Shown here in pieces: positions 49,955 through 58,566 of a stretch of DNA of 64,000 bases (positions are counted from its first letter, which is position 1; each line of letters opens with the position of its first letter). The position numbers and the translations under genes are program-made. Location: positions 246,754 to 310,753 of the forward strand of contig NZ_JAPWKB010000020.1 of the NCBI RefSeq assembly GCF_028283785.1, in the 5' to 3' direction. A model generated the notes under the pieces. That model searched no databases. It saw only the letters and a program-made list of their open reading frames with translations, and had not been told where the DNA came from. The DNA is from Paraburkholderia sp. (GTDB lineage Bacteria > Pseudomonadota > Gammaproteobacteria > Burkholderiales > Burkholderiaceae).

Positions 49955-50905
49955 TCAGGCAGCCACGGTACGATCAACCGGAGGCTGGGAGCTGTCATGA
50001 GTGGCGCCGCGCAATTCCGCGCGCAGGTCTTCGCCGTGCAGAGAGACCGTCGGCTTGGTGGTTCGCAGCTTGGTTCCGTCGATCGACGAGAGGACCGAAA
50101 GCGGATTGCTGCCGCGCAGCAGCGCGCCCCGGATGCCGGCGTGGCGCTCGCCCAGTTCGGCCCGCCAGCGTACCGCCGTGACCCCGCGTGCCGCCGGTAC
50201 CGGCGCCAGCACTGCGTGGAGCAGTTCCTTCGCCTGATCGTCGCGCAAGGTGAGTTCGGTTTCGCCGCTGACCGGATCGGTGCTGGTCAGCAAGGTGAGC
50301 GGAAACTCGGCGACGAAGTGGGCCGGCCAATGCGGCGTCTTCCACTGGCAGCTGCGTTCCATGACCAGCTTGCCGCCCTGCTCGTGCAGTTCCGACATCA
50401 GATAGGGGGTGAAGTGCACCGCGCGGATGGCGATCAGCAGGCTGGGATCGTCATAGAGGGCATCGAGGTATTCCTGATGCCGCAAGCTCACGTTGGCGGT
50501 GCCGCTGTACTTGTAGTGCGGCGACGCACTGGCCGGCGCCTCGGCCTTGGGATCGAGGCATACGCGCACGAATCCGGCCTGCTCGCTGACGGCGAAGGCG
50601 GTAGCCTTGTAGACCGGCGGAAACTTCTGCTGGTCCTTCATGTTCGGGATTTCCTTCAGGCGTCCCGTTTCGCCGTCGTAGCTCCAGCCGTGATAGCCGC
50701 ACTGGATCAACCCATTGTCGCGGATGCAGCCCAGCGAAAGCGGGGCGCGGCGATGTGGGCAGCGGTCTTCCAGGGCGCGCGCGATGCCATGATTATCGCG
50801 CCACAAAACGATGGGCTGATCGCCGATATCGACGGACAACGGCTTGTCCGAAGTGACTTCCTCCGACCGTGCGACGGCCCACCAAACATCCTTTTGCAGA
50901 CTCAT
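49955..50905 (-). CDS. Rieske [2Fe-2S] protein without a recognisable mononuclear-iron motif
   Basis: A 316-residue protein. The N-terminal Rieske domain is intact: DRCPHRRAPLSLGC gives Cys49 and His51, and LIQCGYHGWSYD gives Cys69 and His72. The C-terminal about 200 residues resemble an oxygenase helix-grip domain only loosely, and I cannot find a D-x2-H-x4-H iron site in it. The neighbour ending 14 bases away (48869-49940) has that iron site and lacks the Rieske ligands, so the two may form one functional oxygenase. The start is the ATG at 50905 or one at 50917; the AAGGAG lies awkwardly for both. The gene is divergent from a TetR gene. Confidence 0.82.
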   Translation of the reverse strand: MSLQKDVWWAVARSEEVTSDKPLSVDIGDQPIVLWRDNHGIARALEDRCPHRRAPLSLGCIRDNGLIQCGYHGWSYDGETGRLKEIPNMKDQQKFPPVYKATAFAVSEQAGFVRVCLDPKAEAPASASPHYKYSGTANVSLRHQEYLDALYDDPSLLIAIRAVHFTPYLMSELHEQGGKLVMERSCQWKTPHWPAHFVAEFPLTLLTSTDPVSGETELTLRDDQAKELLHAVLAPVPAARGVTAVRWRAELGERHAGIRGALLRGSNPLSVLSSIDGTKLRTTKPTVSLHGEDLRAELRGATHDSSQPPVDRTVAA

Positions 50906-50933
50906 AGCGGCATCCATTCTCCTTGCGTTTAAA

Positions 50934-50959
50934 TTGACGGATGACAATTTATAAGTCAA
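50934..50959. promoter_or_regulatory. TTGAC/GTCAA inverted repeat between the TetR and Rieske genes
   Basis: TTGAC (50934-50938) and GTCAA (50955-50959) are inverted copies 16 bases apart in the 78-base divergent spacer. On the minus strand GTTGACT followed 17 bases later by CAATTT could serve as the Rieske-gene promoter, overlapping the repeat. This is a plausible operator for the adjacent TetR protein. Confidence 0.4.
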
Positions 50960-50983
50960 CGCCCATTCGCTAAGGGACACGCA

Positions 50984-51640
50984 ATGCTCGATCAGCCCCA
51001 ACGCAGCCGCGGACGCCCCGCCCAGAACGCCGACCATTCGGTGGATGAAGACGTATTGCTTGGGGTGGCCTTCGCGACTTTCGCCGAGCGCGGCTACGAA
51101 GGGACGACGCTGCGGGACCTCTCGAAGCGGCTGGGGGTAAGCCACAATCTGCTCAACGTCCGCTTCGGGCGGAAGGAGGACCTGTGGGTGCGCGCGGTCG
51201 ACTGGCGCATGGCGCAGGCCTCGCCTTTCGTCGAAAGCGTGTTCGAGGAACGCGCCGATGCCGAAAGCCGCCTGCGCCATCTGGTGGAGCGGTTCTGCCT
51301 GTGGGCGACGCTCAACGCCGATATCGTGGCCTTGACCAACGTGGAAGGGTGCCGGTCGACCTGGCGGCTCGATCATATCGTCGATCGCTTCGTGCTGCCG
51401 TTCCAGCACCGCCTGGACGACCTGCTGGATGCGGTGCGGCGCACGCGCCCGGTGAACCATATCTCGACCCCGGCGCTTATGGCGTTGCTGGTCCAGGGCG
51501 TGGGGTACTATTTCAGCGCCGTGCCGATGCAGCAAAGGCTGGGCGCGGGCTCCGAGGTGGACCAGGATCACGCGACGGAACAGGCAGGGCGCATGGCCGC
51601 CTTCCTCCTCGCCGGCCTGCTCCCTCCGGTCCAACCGTAA
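50984..51640 (+). CDS. TetR/AcrR-family transcriptional regulator
   Basis: A 218-residue repressor with an N-terminal HTH: VDEDVLLGVAFATFAERGYEGTTLRDLSKRLGVSHNLLNVRFGRKEDLWVRAVDW. The recognition helix VSHNLLNVRFGRKEDL replaces the commoner Y-x-HF-x-SK. The C-terminal ligand domain runs to residue 218 with no known signature. It is divergent from the Rieske protein gene with a short shared spacer, so it probably controls that operon. The ligand may be the pathway substrate. Confidence 0.88.
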   Translation: MLDQPQRSRGRPAQNADHSVDEDVLLGVAFATFAERGYEGTTLRDLSKRLGVSHNLLNVRFGRKEDLWVRAVDWRMAQASPFVESVFEERADAESRLRHLVERFCLWATLNADIVALTNVEGCRSTWRLDHIVDRFVLPFQHRLDDLLDAVRRTRPVNHISTPALMALLVQGVGYYFSAVPMQQRLGAGSEVDQDHATEQAGRMAAFLLAGLLPPVQP

Positions 51641-51705
51641 GGACGCACGGCGTGCGCGGGAGATCGAGTTCCCACGCACGCCGCCGGTGATGCCGATCGC
51701 TCGGA

Positions 51706-52209
51706 TTACTTATAGGGATCGACCGGCTGCGGCACGTCGACCACGCCGATGTCCTTGAGCATGGTCAGCACATCGGAAATGCTGAAGATGTTGATGATCT
51801 TGTCGCCCGCGAACTTGACGATCGAGAACCAGTTGACCTGGAATTCGTTGCCGGTCGGCTGCACGCCCATGTAAGGGCCGCCCACGTGCTTGCAGTAATG
51901 GGTGGCGTAGATCCAGATCTCGTCCTCGCCCTTGCCCACCGCGTCGATGGTCTTGTAGGCGGCCGGGAAGAAGGTCTTGTAGAGCGCGACGGGCGAGGTT
52001 TTCCATTGCTCGTACGTGCCAAGGTCGGGCCGGTTGGGGTTGCCGTAGCGGAAATCGGGATGGAAGAAGCGGTCCATCCCGTCGAAATCGCCAGCGTTCA
52101 GCGTTTCCTGAAGGTCGGTCCAGTGCTTGACCATCGTTTTCTGCCGGTCGGTCAGCAGGGGAGAGCCGGTTACGTCCAACTGCTCGCGAATGGGTTCTTT
52201 CCAGGCCAC
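51706..52209 (-). CDS. SnoaL-like polyketide-cyclase/NTF2-fold protein 2
   Basis: A 167-residue NTF2-fold protein: KHWTDLQETLNAGDFDGMDRFFHPDFRYGNPNRPDLGTYEQWK, then FFPAAYKTIDAVGKGEDEIWIYATHYCKHVGGPYMGVQPTGNEFQVNWFSIVKFAGDKI. This is the SnoaL/ester-cyclase pattern, in which a small enzyme binds a ring substrate in a deep cone. It starts at the GTG at 52209. It lies downstream of the ferredoxin gene on the same strand. As with the other NTF2-like proteins here, isomerase, cyclase or structural roles are all possible. Confidence 0.82.
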   Translation of the reverse strand: MAWKEPIREQLDVTGSPLLTDRQKTMVKHWTDLQETLNAGDFDGMDRFFHPDFRYGNPNRPDLGTYEQWKTSPVALYKTFFPAAYKTIDAVGKGEDEIWIYATHYCKHVGGPYMGVQPTGNEFQVNWFSIVKFAGDKIINIFSISDVLTMLKDIGVVDVPQPVDPYK

Positions 52210-52257
52210 TGTGTTTCTCTCCGTTTCGTTCTGTTCGGGTGCGGATAGGTAGGGACT

Positions 52258-52575
52258 TCAATCTTCGGGTGCGATGGTGACATGCATTCCGGCAAGCGCG
52301 GGCGTCATCATCACCTGGCACGATAAGCGCGAATATTCGCCGCGATGGGAGGACCCGTCCAGCAGGTCGCTTTCGTCTTCGGAGATCGGTGGCAGCGCCT
52401 GCGCAAAGGCCGGATCGACGAAGATGTGGCAGGTCGCGCACGAACAGCATCCGCCGCAAAGTGCCAGCAGTTCGTCGAAGCCGGCATCGCGGATCGCCTC
52501 CATGACGCTGACATCGCTTGCGGCCTCGATCGTCCTGAGCGTTCCATCGCGCGTGACGACGTTAAGTTCGGGCAT
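52258..52575 (-). CDS. [2Fe-2S] ferredoxin, adrenodoxin/putidaredoxin type
   Basis: A 105-residue plant/vertebrate-type ferredoxin. The cluster ligands are in ALCGGCCSCATCHIFVD (C-x5-C-x2-C pattern, with one additional non-ligand Cys) and the fourth is Cys in RLSCQVMM. The surrounding SEDESDLLD helix and LSCQV segment are typical of P450-partner ferredoxins. The ATG at 52575 opens PELNVVTRDG. It probably feeds electrons to the P450 at 63243 or to the Rieske protein at 49955; no ferredoxin reductase is in view. It is followed by the NTF2-like gene. Confidence 0.9.
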   Translation of the reverse strand: MPELNVVTRDGTLRTIEAASDVSVMEAIRDAGFDELLALCGGCCSCATCHIFVDPAFAQALPPISEDESDLLDGSSHRGEYSRLSCQVMMTPALAGMHVTIAPED

Positions 52576-52668
52576 TGAATACCTCTTGAGAGACGGGGTG
52601 ATGCCCACTCATAAGGAGCGTCGCCGGGACGCCGTCCTGCCGGACGGTAGGAACGCAAGGGCCCGATC

Positions 52669-53958
52669 TTATCGGACCTCGACCTTGACCGGAAAGCGCT
52701 CGAAGTAGAAGTCGAACGGCCGCCGCAGGTCTTCTCCGGTGACGTGGAAATCGCGTTCGAGATCGTAGACGATCTTGCCATTCTTCTGCTCGCCATGCTC
52801 GGCAAGATAGGCGTGAAGGTCCGCCAGCACGTCGTCGGTCAGCGGGATGTCGGCGATGCGGTAGATTTCCTTGACGATGGGGTCGGGGTTGCGGATCCAG
52901 TCGTGGAAATAGACGTCGATGGTCTGCTCCGGCGGCAGCACGTCACGGTCGCGCACGCAGGCGCGCAGCAGGGTCTCGTAGCGGGCGGGCCAGTAGCCGA
53001 GCGGTTCGCGGATGTCGACGGACTTGCGCAGCATCCGCGCGGCGTAAGTATACATCGTAAGCTGGGAGCGGATCGAGCCGACCGGATCGCGGTGAGTCAG
53101 CACGAAGGTGGCATCCGGAAACGTCCGGTAAAGTGCCGGTAGCTGTTCCATGTGCTGGGGGCACTTGATGACCCAGCGGTTCGGTCCGTTGAGGAACGTC
53201 AGAACCTGCAGGCATTTCCTGAGGTAGGCGTAAGTGCCGGACTGGTCGTGGCTGAGGTAATAATCGCGCCAGCGCGGTACGTGGGCCAGCCATTCGATCA
53301 GGTAGGACGAGAAGTCCACCGCCTGCAACTCGATGTCCTCGCTGATATGGTCGGGCGAGAATTCGTGCATGATGGCCATGTACGGCAGGATCGATTCCAT
53401 CGCCCGCCATCCATGTTCGGCCTTGGTCCAGCGGGGGTTAGCGTCCTGCGAGGTCGGTTCCTCATCCGGGGCCGGGACCGGGGCGATCGCCTCCCACCAG
53501 GGCAGGGAGCGGAAACGACGGTCCGCCGAGAGCAGCCCGAGCAGATGCGTGGTGCCGGAACGCGGCAGACCGGCGACGATGATCGGCCGCTCGATCGCGA
53601 TCTCCAGGATTTCGGGGTGCCGCTGCACAATGTCCTCGATACGCAGCCGTGTCGCGGCGAGGCGGATCATCATCTGGAACAGGTTGGCGCGGGCGACGGC
53701 AGAAGCATTCGCGTCTTCGTCGACCGCCTGGCACCAGACGGCGAGGCGCTCGCGGAAATCGGCGGGGCCGAAATCGGTCAGGCCGGTCTGGCCTTGCGCG
53801 TTGGCAAGGATCACGGCGGGATCGAACACGATCTGGTCGGCGCCGGCCTCTGCGCCCGCCAGGACCTGCTTTTGTATGTCGGTGAGGATCGGTTCGTGCA
53901 AGTCGGTGATGTCGATGACGTTGCGGCTTGCCGCCTGTTCCTGCGCGAGGCTGCTCAT
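52669..53958 (-). CDS. Sulfotransferase-family protein
   Basis: A 429-residue PAPS-dependent sulfotransferase-fold protein. The 5'-phosphosulfate loop reads PIIVAGLPRSGTTHLLGLLSADRRF (about 130-155). The 3'-phosphate site is in FVLTHRDPVGSIRSQLTMYTYA (about 290-312), and NRWVIKCPQHMEQLPALYRTFPDA precedes it. An N-terminal extension of about 110 residues is common in the sphingomonad and mycobacterial members, many of which lie in lipid or steroid catabolic loci and have no proven reaction. The ATG at 53958 follows AGGGAG. The gene is divergent from an AraC regulator. Confidence 0.85.
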   Translation of the reverse strand: MSSLAQEQAASRNVIDITDLHEPILTDIQKQVLAGAEAGADQIVFDPAVILANAQGQTGLTDFGPADFRERLAVWCQAVDEDANASAVARANLFQMMIRLAATRLRIEDIVQRHPEILEIAIERPIIVAGLPRSGTTHLLGLLSADRRFRSLPWWEAIAPVPAPDEEPTSQDANPRWTKAEHGWRAMESILPYMAIMHEFSPDHISEDIELQAVDFSSYLIEWLAHVPRWRDYYLSHDQSGTYAYLRKCLQVLTFLNGPNRWVIKCPQHMEQLPALYRTFPDATFVLTHRDPVGSIRSQLTMYTYAARMLRKSVDIREPLGYWPARYETLLRACVRDRDVLPPEQTIDVYFHDWIRNPDPIVKEIYRIADIPLTDDVLADLHAYLAEHGEQKNGKIVYDLERDFHVTGEDLRRPFDFYFERFPVKVEVR

Positions 53959-54105
53959 GTCGCTCTCCCTTGTCCATGGTCGCTGTCCGTCGAGGACGCG
54001 CCAGAGCACGATCTAACAAGGCCGACCCTTTCCTTCGCAAGGTGCGCGGCTATCGCCGCCGCGCCAAATTCGGCGCGAGAACGCCATGGTTGAGGAAGCG
54101 GGCTG

Positions 54106-54984
54106 ATGGAGAGCACCTCCCACGTCTACGATCTGCCGGCTACGTCGGGCATGGACTGCGCGATCCGGGGGCGGATCACGTTGCCCGGCGTGGTGATGGA
54201 ACTGCACGACTACCGCTTCGACGGGCCGCAAGGCGGCGTGTTCTCGTCGCCGCGCAGCTTTCTGGACCTGGCGCTGTCGCCCCGGCCGGGCAGGCCGCGC
54301 GGCGGCTATGCGGAGATCGATCACGGCGCGACCACGGCGCTGGGGCCGGTCATCTTCATCCCCGCCGGGGCCCGGTTGCACACCTGGTGGGGGGAAGGGC
54401 GGCAGACCTCGATCTGCTGCGGTTTCGACGGATCTGGCCTCCCGGCCGAGGAGATCGGCATCTGCGAGGATACGCTGCGCGCCACGCTCGATATTCGCTG
54501 CCGCGCGCTGGACCAGGCGCTGCGGCGCATCGCCGAGGAGATCGCCCGGCCCGGATTTTGCAGCGACATGCTGGCGCACGCTGTGTGGATGCAGGCGACC
54601 ATCGAGCTGCATCGCTATCTGCACCAGGCGACCAGCCGCGAGGCTGGCGATGCCGCCCGCCTTTCGCCTATGCAGATCGCCCGGATAGACGAACGCGTCG
54701 AGCAGCCCGGAAAGCTACCCCAGGTCGCCGAACTCGCGGCGGAATGCGGCCTGTCGACACGGCACTTCTTCCGGCTGTTCCGCGCCACCACCGGGCAGAC
54801 GCTCACCACTTACGTCGCCGAACGCAAGATCGCGATGGCGCGCCGGTTGCTGGCGCCCGGCGGCCCGGCGATCAAGGTGGTGGCGTGGGAGTGCGGCTTC
54901 GACAGCGCGGCGGCGTTCTCGGCCGCGTTCCGCAAGGCGAGCGGCCTGACGCCGCGGCAGTTCCGGCAGGCAATGTTGTCGTGA
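54106..54984 (+). CDS. AraC-family transcriptional regulator
   Basis: A 292-residue regulator. The N-terminal half (about 1-180) is a ligand-binding domain without a clear family. The C-terminal half is a double HTH: LPQVAELAAECGLSTRHFFRLFRATTGQTLTTYVAERKI and AIKVVAWECGFDSAAAFSAAFRKASGLTPRQFRQ, the classic AraC signature. It is divergent from the sulfotransferase gene across a 147-base spacer and upstream of the plus-strand SDR operon, so it could control either. No operator stands out by eye. Confidence 0.9.
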   Translation: MESTSHVYDLPATSGMDCAIRGRITLPGVVMELHDYRFDGPQGGVFSSPRSFLDLALSPRPGRPRGGYAEIDHGATTALGPVIFIPAGARLHTWWGEGRQTSICCGFDGSGLPAEEIGICEDTLRATLDIRCRALDQALRRIAEEIARPGFCSDMLAHAVWMQATIELHRYLHQATSREAGDAARLSPMQIARIDERVEQPGKLPQVAELAAECGLSTRHFFRLFRATTGQTLTTYVAERKIAMARRLLAPGGPAIKVVAWECGFDSAAAFSAAFRKASGLTPRQFRQAMLS

Positions 54985-55124
54985 CCGGCCAGTGGCCGCG
55001 CCAGGGCGGTTTGACGATGATATTGGCACGATGACGAAACACCGCCTGCTTGCGCAGTGACGGGGGCGACTGCAGGTTTCCCCAAAGCGCGGCCATTTCG
55101 GGCCGGCGTGAGCGGAGAGAGCGA

Positions 55125-55910
55125 TTGCCGGAAAATCTGTTCGACCTCACCGGCAAGGTGGCGCTCGTCACGGGTGCCAATTCGGGGCTGGGTTTCGGCT
55201 TCGCACAAGGGCTGGCGCGCGCGGGCAGCGACGTGGTCCTGTGGGGGCGCCGCGCCGACAAGAATGAGGAGGCCGCCGCAGCGCTGCGCGCCTATGGCGT
55301 CAAAGTCTTTGCCGACAGCGTCGACGTGGCCAGCGAGCCAGACATCGTGGCCGGCTTCGCGCGGGCGCTGGAGGCGATGGGCCGGATCGATACGGTAGTG
55401 GCCAACGCCGGCATCGCCAGCCAGGTCGCCTTCACCGACATGGACGTCGGCACCTACCGCAAGCTCATCGACGTCAACCTGGACGGCGCCGTGTTTACCT
55501 TGCGCGAAGGCGCCAGGCACATGAAACAGCGCAGCGAGGCGGGCGATCCCGGCGGGTCGCTGATTATCTGCGGCAGCGGCTCGATCTTCCAGGGCGTGCC
55601 GACCATGGCGCACTACGGCATCGCCAAGGGCGCGCTCAATTCGCTCGCGAAGGCGCTTGCGGCCGAACTCGGGCCGATCGGGGTGCGCTGCAACGTCATC
55701 GCGCCGGGCTTCATCGAGACGGAGATGACCTTCGCCGATCCGGCAGTGGGCCGGATGCTGGCCGACATGGTCGCGGCCAAGGCGCCGCTTGGTCGCGCCG
55801 GGAAACCCTCGGACCTCGCCGGCGCCGTCGTCTATCTCGCCAGCGACATGTCCTCCTACCACACCGGCGATACGCTGGTCGTGGATGGCGGCAAGATGTT
55901 CGCCAACTGA
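55125..55910 (+). CDS. SDR-family oxidoreductase
   Basis: A 261-residue classical short-chain dehydrogenase/reductase. The cofactor motif is VALVTGANSGLGFGFAQGLA. NAGIAS follows strand 4. The catalytic residues are Ser in GSGSIFQG and the YGIAK pair (Tyr, Lys), with an APGFIETEM loop. After beta-2 the sequence LWGRRADKN has basic residues, compatible with NADP. I start at the TTG at 55125, which has GGAG eight bases upstream; earlier starts add sequence with no homology. It is the first gene of a plus-strand run to 61301. Substrate unknown; a ring or side-chain alcohol/ketone is likely. Confidence 0.88.
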   Translation: MPENLFDLTGKVALVTGANSGLGFGFAQGLARAGSDVVLWGRRADKNEEAAAALRAYGVKVFADSVDVASEPDIVAGFARALEAMGRIDTVVANAGIASQVAFTDMDVGTYRKLIDVNLDGAVFTLREGARHMKQRSEAGDPGGSLIICGSGSIFQGVPTMAHYGIAKGALNSLAKALAAELGPIGVRCNVIAPGFIETEMTFADPAVGRMLADMVAAKAPLGRAGKPSDLAGAVVYLASDMSSYHTGDTLVVDGGKMFAN

Positions 55911-55974
55911 CCGTCCGGCAGGGTGCATGCGGCCGTCCCGGCCATAGCGTGCGCTGCGCATCGAGGAATTCAGC

Positions 55975-56493
55975 ATGTTCGCACGGCCCAATAGCCAGCA
56001 CTGCCAGGTCGCCTACGTGACCAACGATCTCGTCGCGGCCATGGCCCTGATGAAGGCCGAATACGATGCCCCCGGCTTTTTCGAACTGACCAATATCCAG
56101 CCCGGCGAAGACCCGGCGGGAAGGCCGGTGCTCAAGGTCGCGCTGACGGCCGTGGGCGGGGTGGAGATCGAATTGATCGAGCCGGTCGGCGATACGGCGC
56201 CGCTGTTTCGCGAGGTCCTGCCCGGTGGCGATGCCCTGGCGATCCGTTTCCATCACGTAGCGACCCGTATCACTGGCCCTGTCGAAAACTGGGAGGCGCA
56301 TCTCGCCTCGCTCGACCTTGCACGCCATCCCGTCGTGTTCGAGGGCAGCGTCGGCGAGATGCTGCGCTACATCTACACCGACGAGCGCCATACGGTGGGC
56401 CATTTCGTCGAGCATGTCTGGATGTCGGACGAACTGCTTGGCCAGATGGCCGCGGTCGTGCCTTCTTATCCCCCCGCCAAGGACCCTAGCTGA
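55975..56493 (+). CDS. VOC-superfamily (glyoxalase/bleomycin-resistance fold) protein
   Basis: A 172-residue VOC-fold protein: QHCQVAYVTNDLVAAMALMKAEYDAPGFFEL (His near the first metal site), VEIELIEPVGDTAPLFREVL, AIRFHHVATRI and EMLRYIYTDERHTVGHFVEHVW, each in the expected beta-alpha-beta-beta-beta positions. Members are isomerases, lyases or extradiol-type enzymes. The GAGGAA ribosome site precedes the ATG. The stop overlaps the next start (TGATG), so the gene is coupled to the phosphatase-fusion gene. Confidence 0.8.
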   Translation: MFARPNSQHCQVAYVTNDLVAAMALMKAEYDAPGFFELTNIQPGEDPAGRPVLKVALTAVGGVEIELIEPVGDTAPLFREVLPGGDALAIRFHHVATRITGPVENWEAHLASLDLARHPVVFEGSVGEMLRYIYTDERHTVGHFVEHVWMSDELLGQMAAVVPSYPPAKDPS

Positions 56494-58556
56494 TGACTGC
56501 AGCGCTTTCCCGTCTCAATTTCCGCGACGTGGGCGGCCTGTCATGCGCAGGCGGGCGGACCGTGCGACCGGGCATCCTGTTCCGTTCGGAAGGGCCCGCC
56601 AGCTTCCTCGACGAGCATAATGCGGAGCTTGCCGAATTCGGCTTTCGCACGGTCGCCGATCTGCGCTCGTCGATGGAGCGCGACAAGGCGCCGCACTTGT
56701 GGTGCGGACCTGAGTGCCGCCTGCTCGACCTCGACATGAACACCGACTTGCGCGCGCAGGGCGAGGACATGTGGCAATCGCTCGGCCGCGATCCGACCGC
56801 TCGGCGGGCGACCGAGGTGATGACTCACAACTACGGCCTGATGCCGCAATCGTTCCTGCGCCATCTTGCAGCGATGACCGACGCGTTGCTGGAAGGGGAA
56901 ACGCCGATGCTGGTGCATTGCACGGCGGGCAAGGACCGCACGGGTGTCGTTGTGGCCCTGTTCCTCGACCTCGTGGGTGTGCCGCGCCCGGTCATCCTCG
57001 ACGATTATCGCAAGTCCGATGTCTTTGGTGCCAATCTCAAGATGTCGGGCAACCTCAAGCACGATCTTCACGCGACTTTCGGCTTCGTGCCGCCGGACGA
57101 CATGGTCGCGGTGCTGATCGGCGTGGACGACGGCTTCCTCCAGGGGGCCTTTGACGTGCTCGATCGCCAGTGGGGCGGCATCGAGGGCTATTTCGAGGCG
57201 GCCGGCATCGACGCTGCCCGGCGCGAGGAACTGAGGGTCACCTGCTTGCCACACACTAGGCGCGATATCTGCGCGGGCGCTTCGGCCTTGCTGGTCGGCG
57301 CGGTCCTTCCCGTGGATCGCGTTCTTGCCTCGCCCGGCATCAGACAGACAGTGGAGACGGACATGACCGATACCGGCATCTACCAATGGGAAGACCTGCT
57401 CGACCAGTTGCGACCGCTGGGCCAGAAGATGCGCGAGCGTATTCCCGAACGTCTGCGCGACGACCCGCAGGTCATGCAGGAATCGCTGCGACTGCTGCTT
57501 TCGGGCGTGTTGCGCACCACCAACGACGCCATCATGCATGATCGTAGTCACCCGATCTTCGTGCCCGAACTGAACATCTGCCAGAACATCTTCCAGCCCA
57601 ACGCCGACACAATCTACAAGGCGGCGCTGATCGAAAAGGGCGGCACGTACCGTATTCGCGGCGATCGCGGCACTACGCGCATGATGATCCTGGCGCAGTT
57701 GGGGCCGGATACGCTGCGCACCGGCCAGCACCATCCCGCGCAGGACGCCAACGACTTCGACGACCTGAAGATCGCGGCGGACGGCGGTTTCGACGTCATC
57801 CTTTCGCCCAGCCGGCCCGAAGGTCATGCCGGCGACTGGTGGGAACTCAAGCCAGAGACCGAGAAGCTGATGCTGCGCATCGTCGGATGCGACTGGGGCA
57901 TCGAGCGCGAGCCGCGCCTGGGCATCGTCCGGCTTGATGCGGCGCAGGCTTCGAAAGGGCGCCCCACGCTGGCGCAACTCGCCCACAGGTTCGCCGAGAT
58001 ACCCGGCACGGCTGCGGTCTGCGCGCTCGCCTTTCCCGACAAGGTCCAGAAGCTGCGCGACGAGGGACTGATAAACACTTTGAAAGTCGTCGACTTCTCG
58101 CAGATGAGCGGGCTGGCACGGCAATCGTACTACGAAGGCGCCTATGATCTCGCGGAGGATGAAGCGCTCGTCACCGAAGTGCGCATTCCCAAGGAGGTCG
58201 ACTACTGGTCGCTGATCCTCACCAACGAACTCTACGAGACGACCGACTGGTATCACAACCAGTCGAGCCTCAACGCGGCGCAGGCGAAGATCGACGGCGA
58301 TGGGGTGTTCCGCGCGGTCATTTCCGCGCGTGATCCGGGAGTGCATAACTGGCTGGACACCTCCGGCTATCCGCGCGGGGCGGTGCAGGGGCGCTGGTTC
58401 AACACCGAGGAGCGGCCGACGCCGACGATCAGGAAAGTGAAGCTGAGCGAGGTGAACGCGCATCTTCCCGCCGATACCGTGCGTGTCACGCCCGAGCAGC
58501 GCGCAGAGGCCATTCGCGAACGCACCTTGCGCGCGCACATGCGCGTGATCTGGTGA
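56493..58556 (+). CDS. Tyrosine-phosphatase-like domain fused to a DUF1214-like domain
   Basis: A 687-residue reading frame with two parts. Residues about 1-250 are a bacterial tyrosine/serine phosphatase of the lipid-phosphatase type: NFRDVGGL at the start and the P-loop LVHCTAGKDRTGVVVALF with Cys and Arg in CX5R. Residues about 291-687 resemble DUF1214/DUF1254-type proteins: NICQNIFQPNADTIYKAALIEKGGTYRIRG and DYWSLILTNELYETTDWYHNQSSLN. The about 38-residue link (HTRRDICAG to ETD) looks like translated spacer; an ATG at 57363 with GGAG before it would start the second protein. It is either a real fusion or two genes joined by a lost stop or small indel. Confidence 0.7.
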   Translation: MTAALSRLNFRDVGGLSCAGGRTVRPGILFRSEGPASFLDEHNAELAEFGFRTVADLRSSMERDKAPHLWCGPECRLLDLDMNTDLRAQGEDMWQSLGRDPTARRATEVMTHNYGLMPQSFLRHLAAMTDALLEGETPMLVHCTAGKDRTGVVVALFLDLVGVPRPVILDDYRKSDVFGANLKMSGNLKHDLHATFGFVPPDDMVAVLIGVDDGFLQGAFDVLDRQWGGIEGYFEAAGIDAARREELRVTCLPHTRRDICAGASALLVGAVLPVDRVLASPGIRQTVETDMTDTGIYQWEDLLDQLRPLGQKMRERIPERLRDDPQVMQESLRLLLSGVLRTTNDAIMHDRSHPIFVPELNICQNIFQPNADTIYKAALIEKGGTYRIRGDRGTTRMMILAQLGPDTLRTGQHHPAQDANDFDDLKIAADGGFDVILSPSRPEGHAGDWWELKPETEKLMLRIVGCDWGIEREPRLGIVRLDAAQASKGRPTLAQLAHRFAEIPGTAAVCALAFPDKVQKLRDEGLINTLKVVDFSQMSGLARQSYYEGAYDLAEDEALVTEVRIPKEVDYWSLILTNELYETTDWYHNQSSLNAAQAKIDGDGVFRAVISARDPGVHNWLDTSGYPRGAVQGRWFNTEERPTPTIRKVKLSEVNAHLPADTVRVTPEQRAEAIRERTLRAHMRVIW

Positions 58557-58566
58557 GGGTGCGGAC

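Noticed and set aside
49955..51679. The long frame as a 574-residue protein.
   Set aside because: The portion upstream of 50,917 is antisense to the TetR gene and has no homology; the Rieske protein starts at 50,905 or 50,917.
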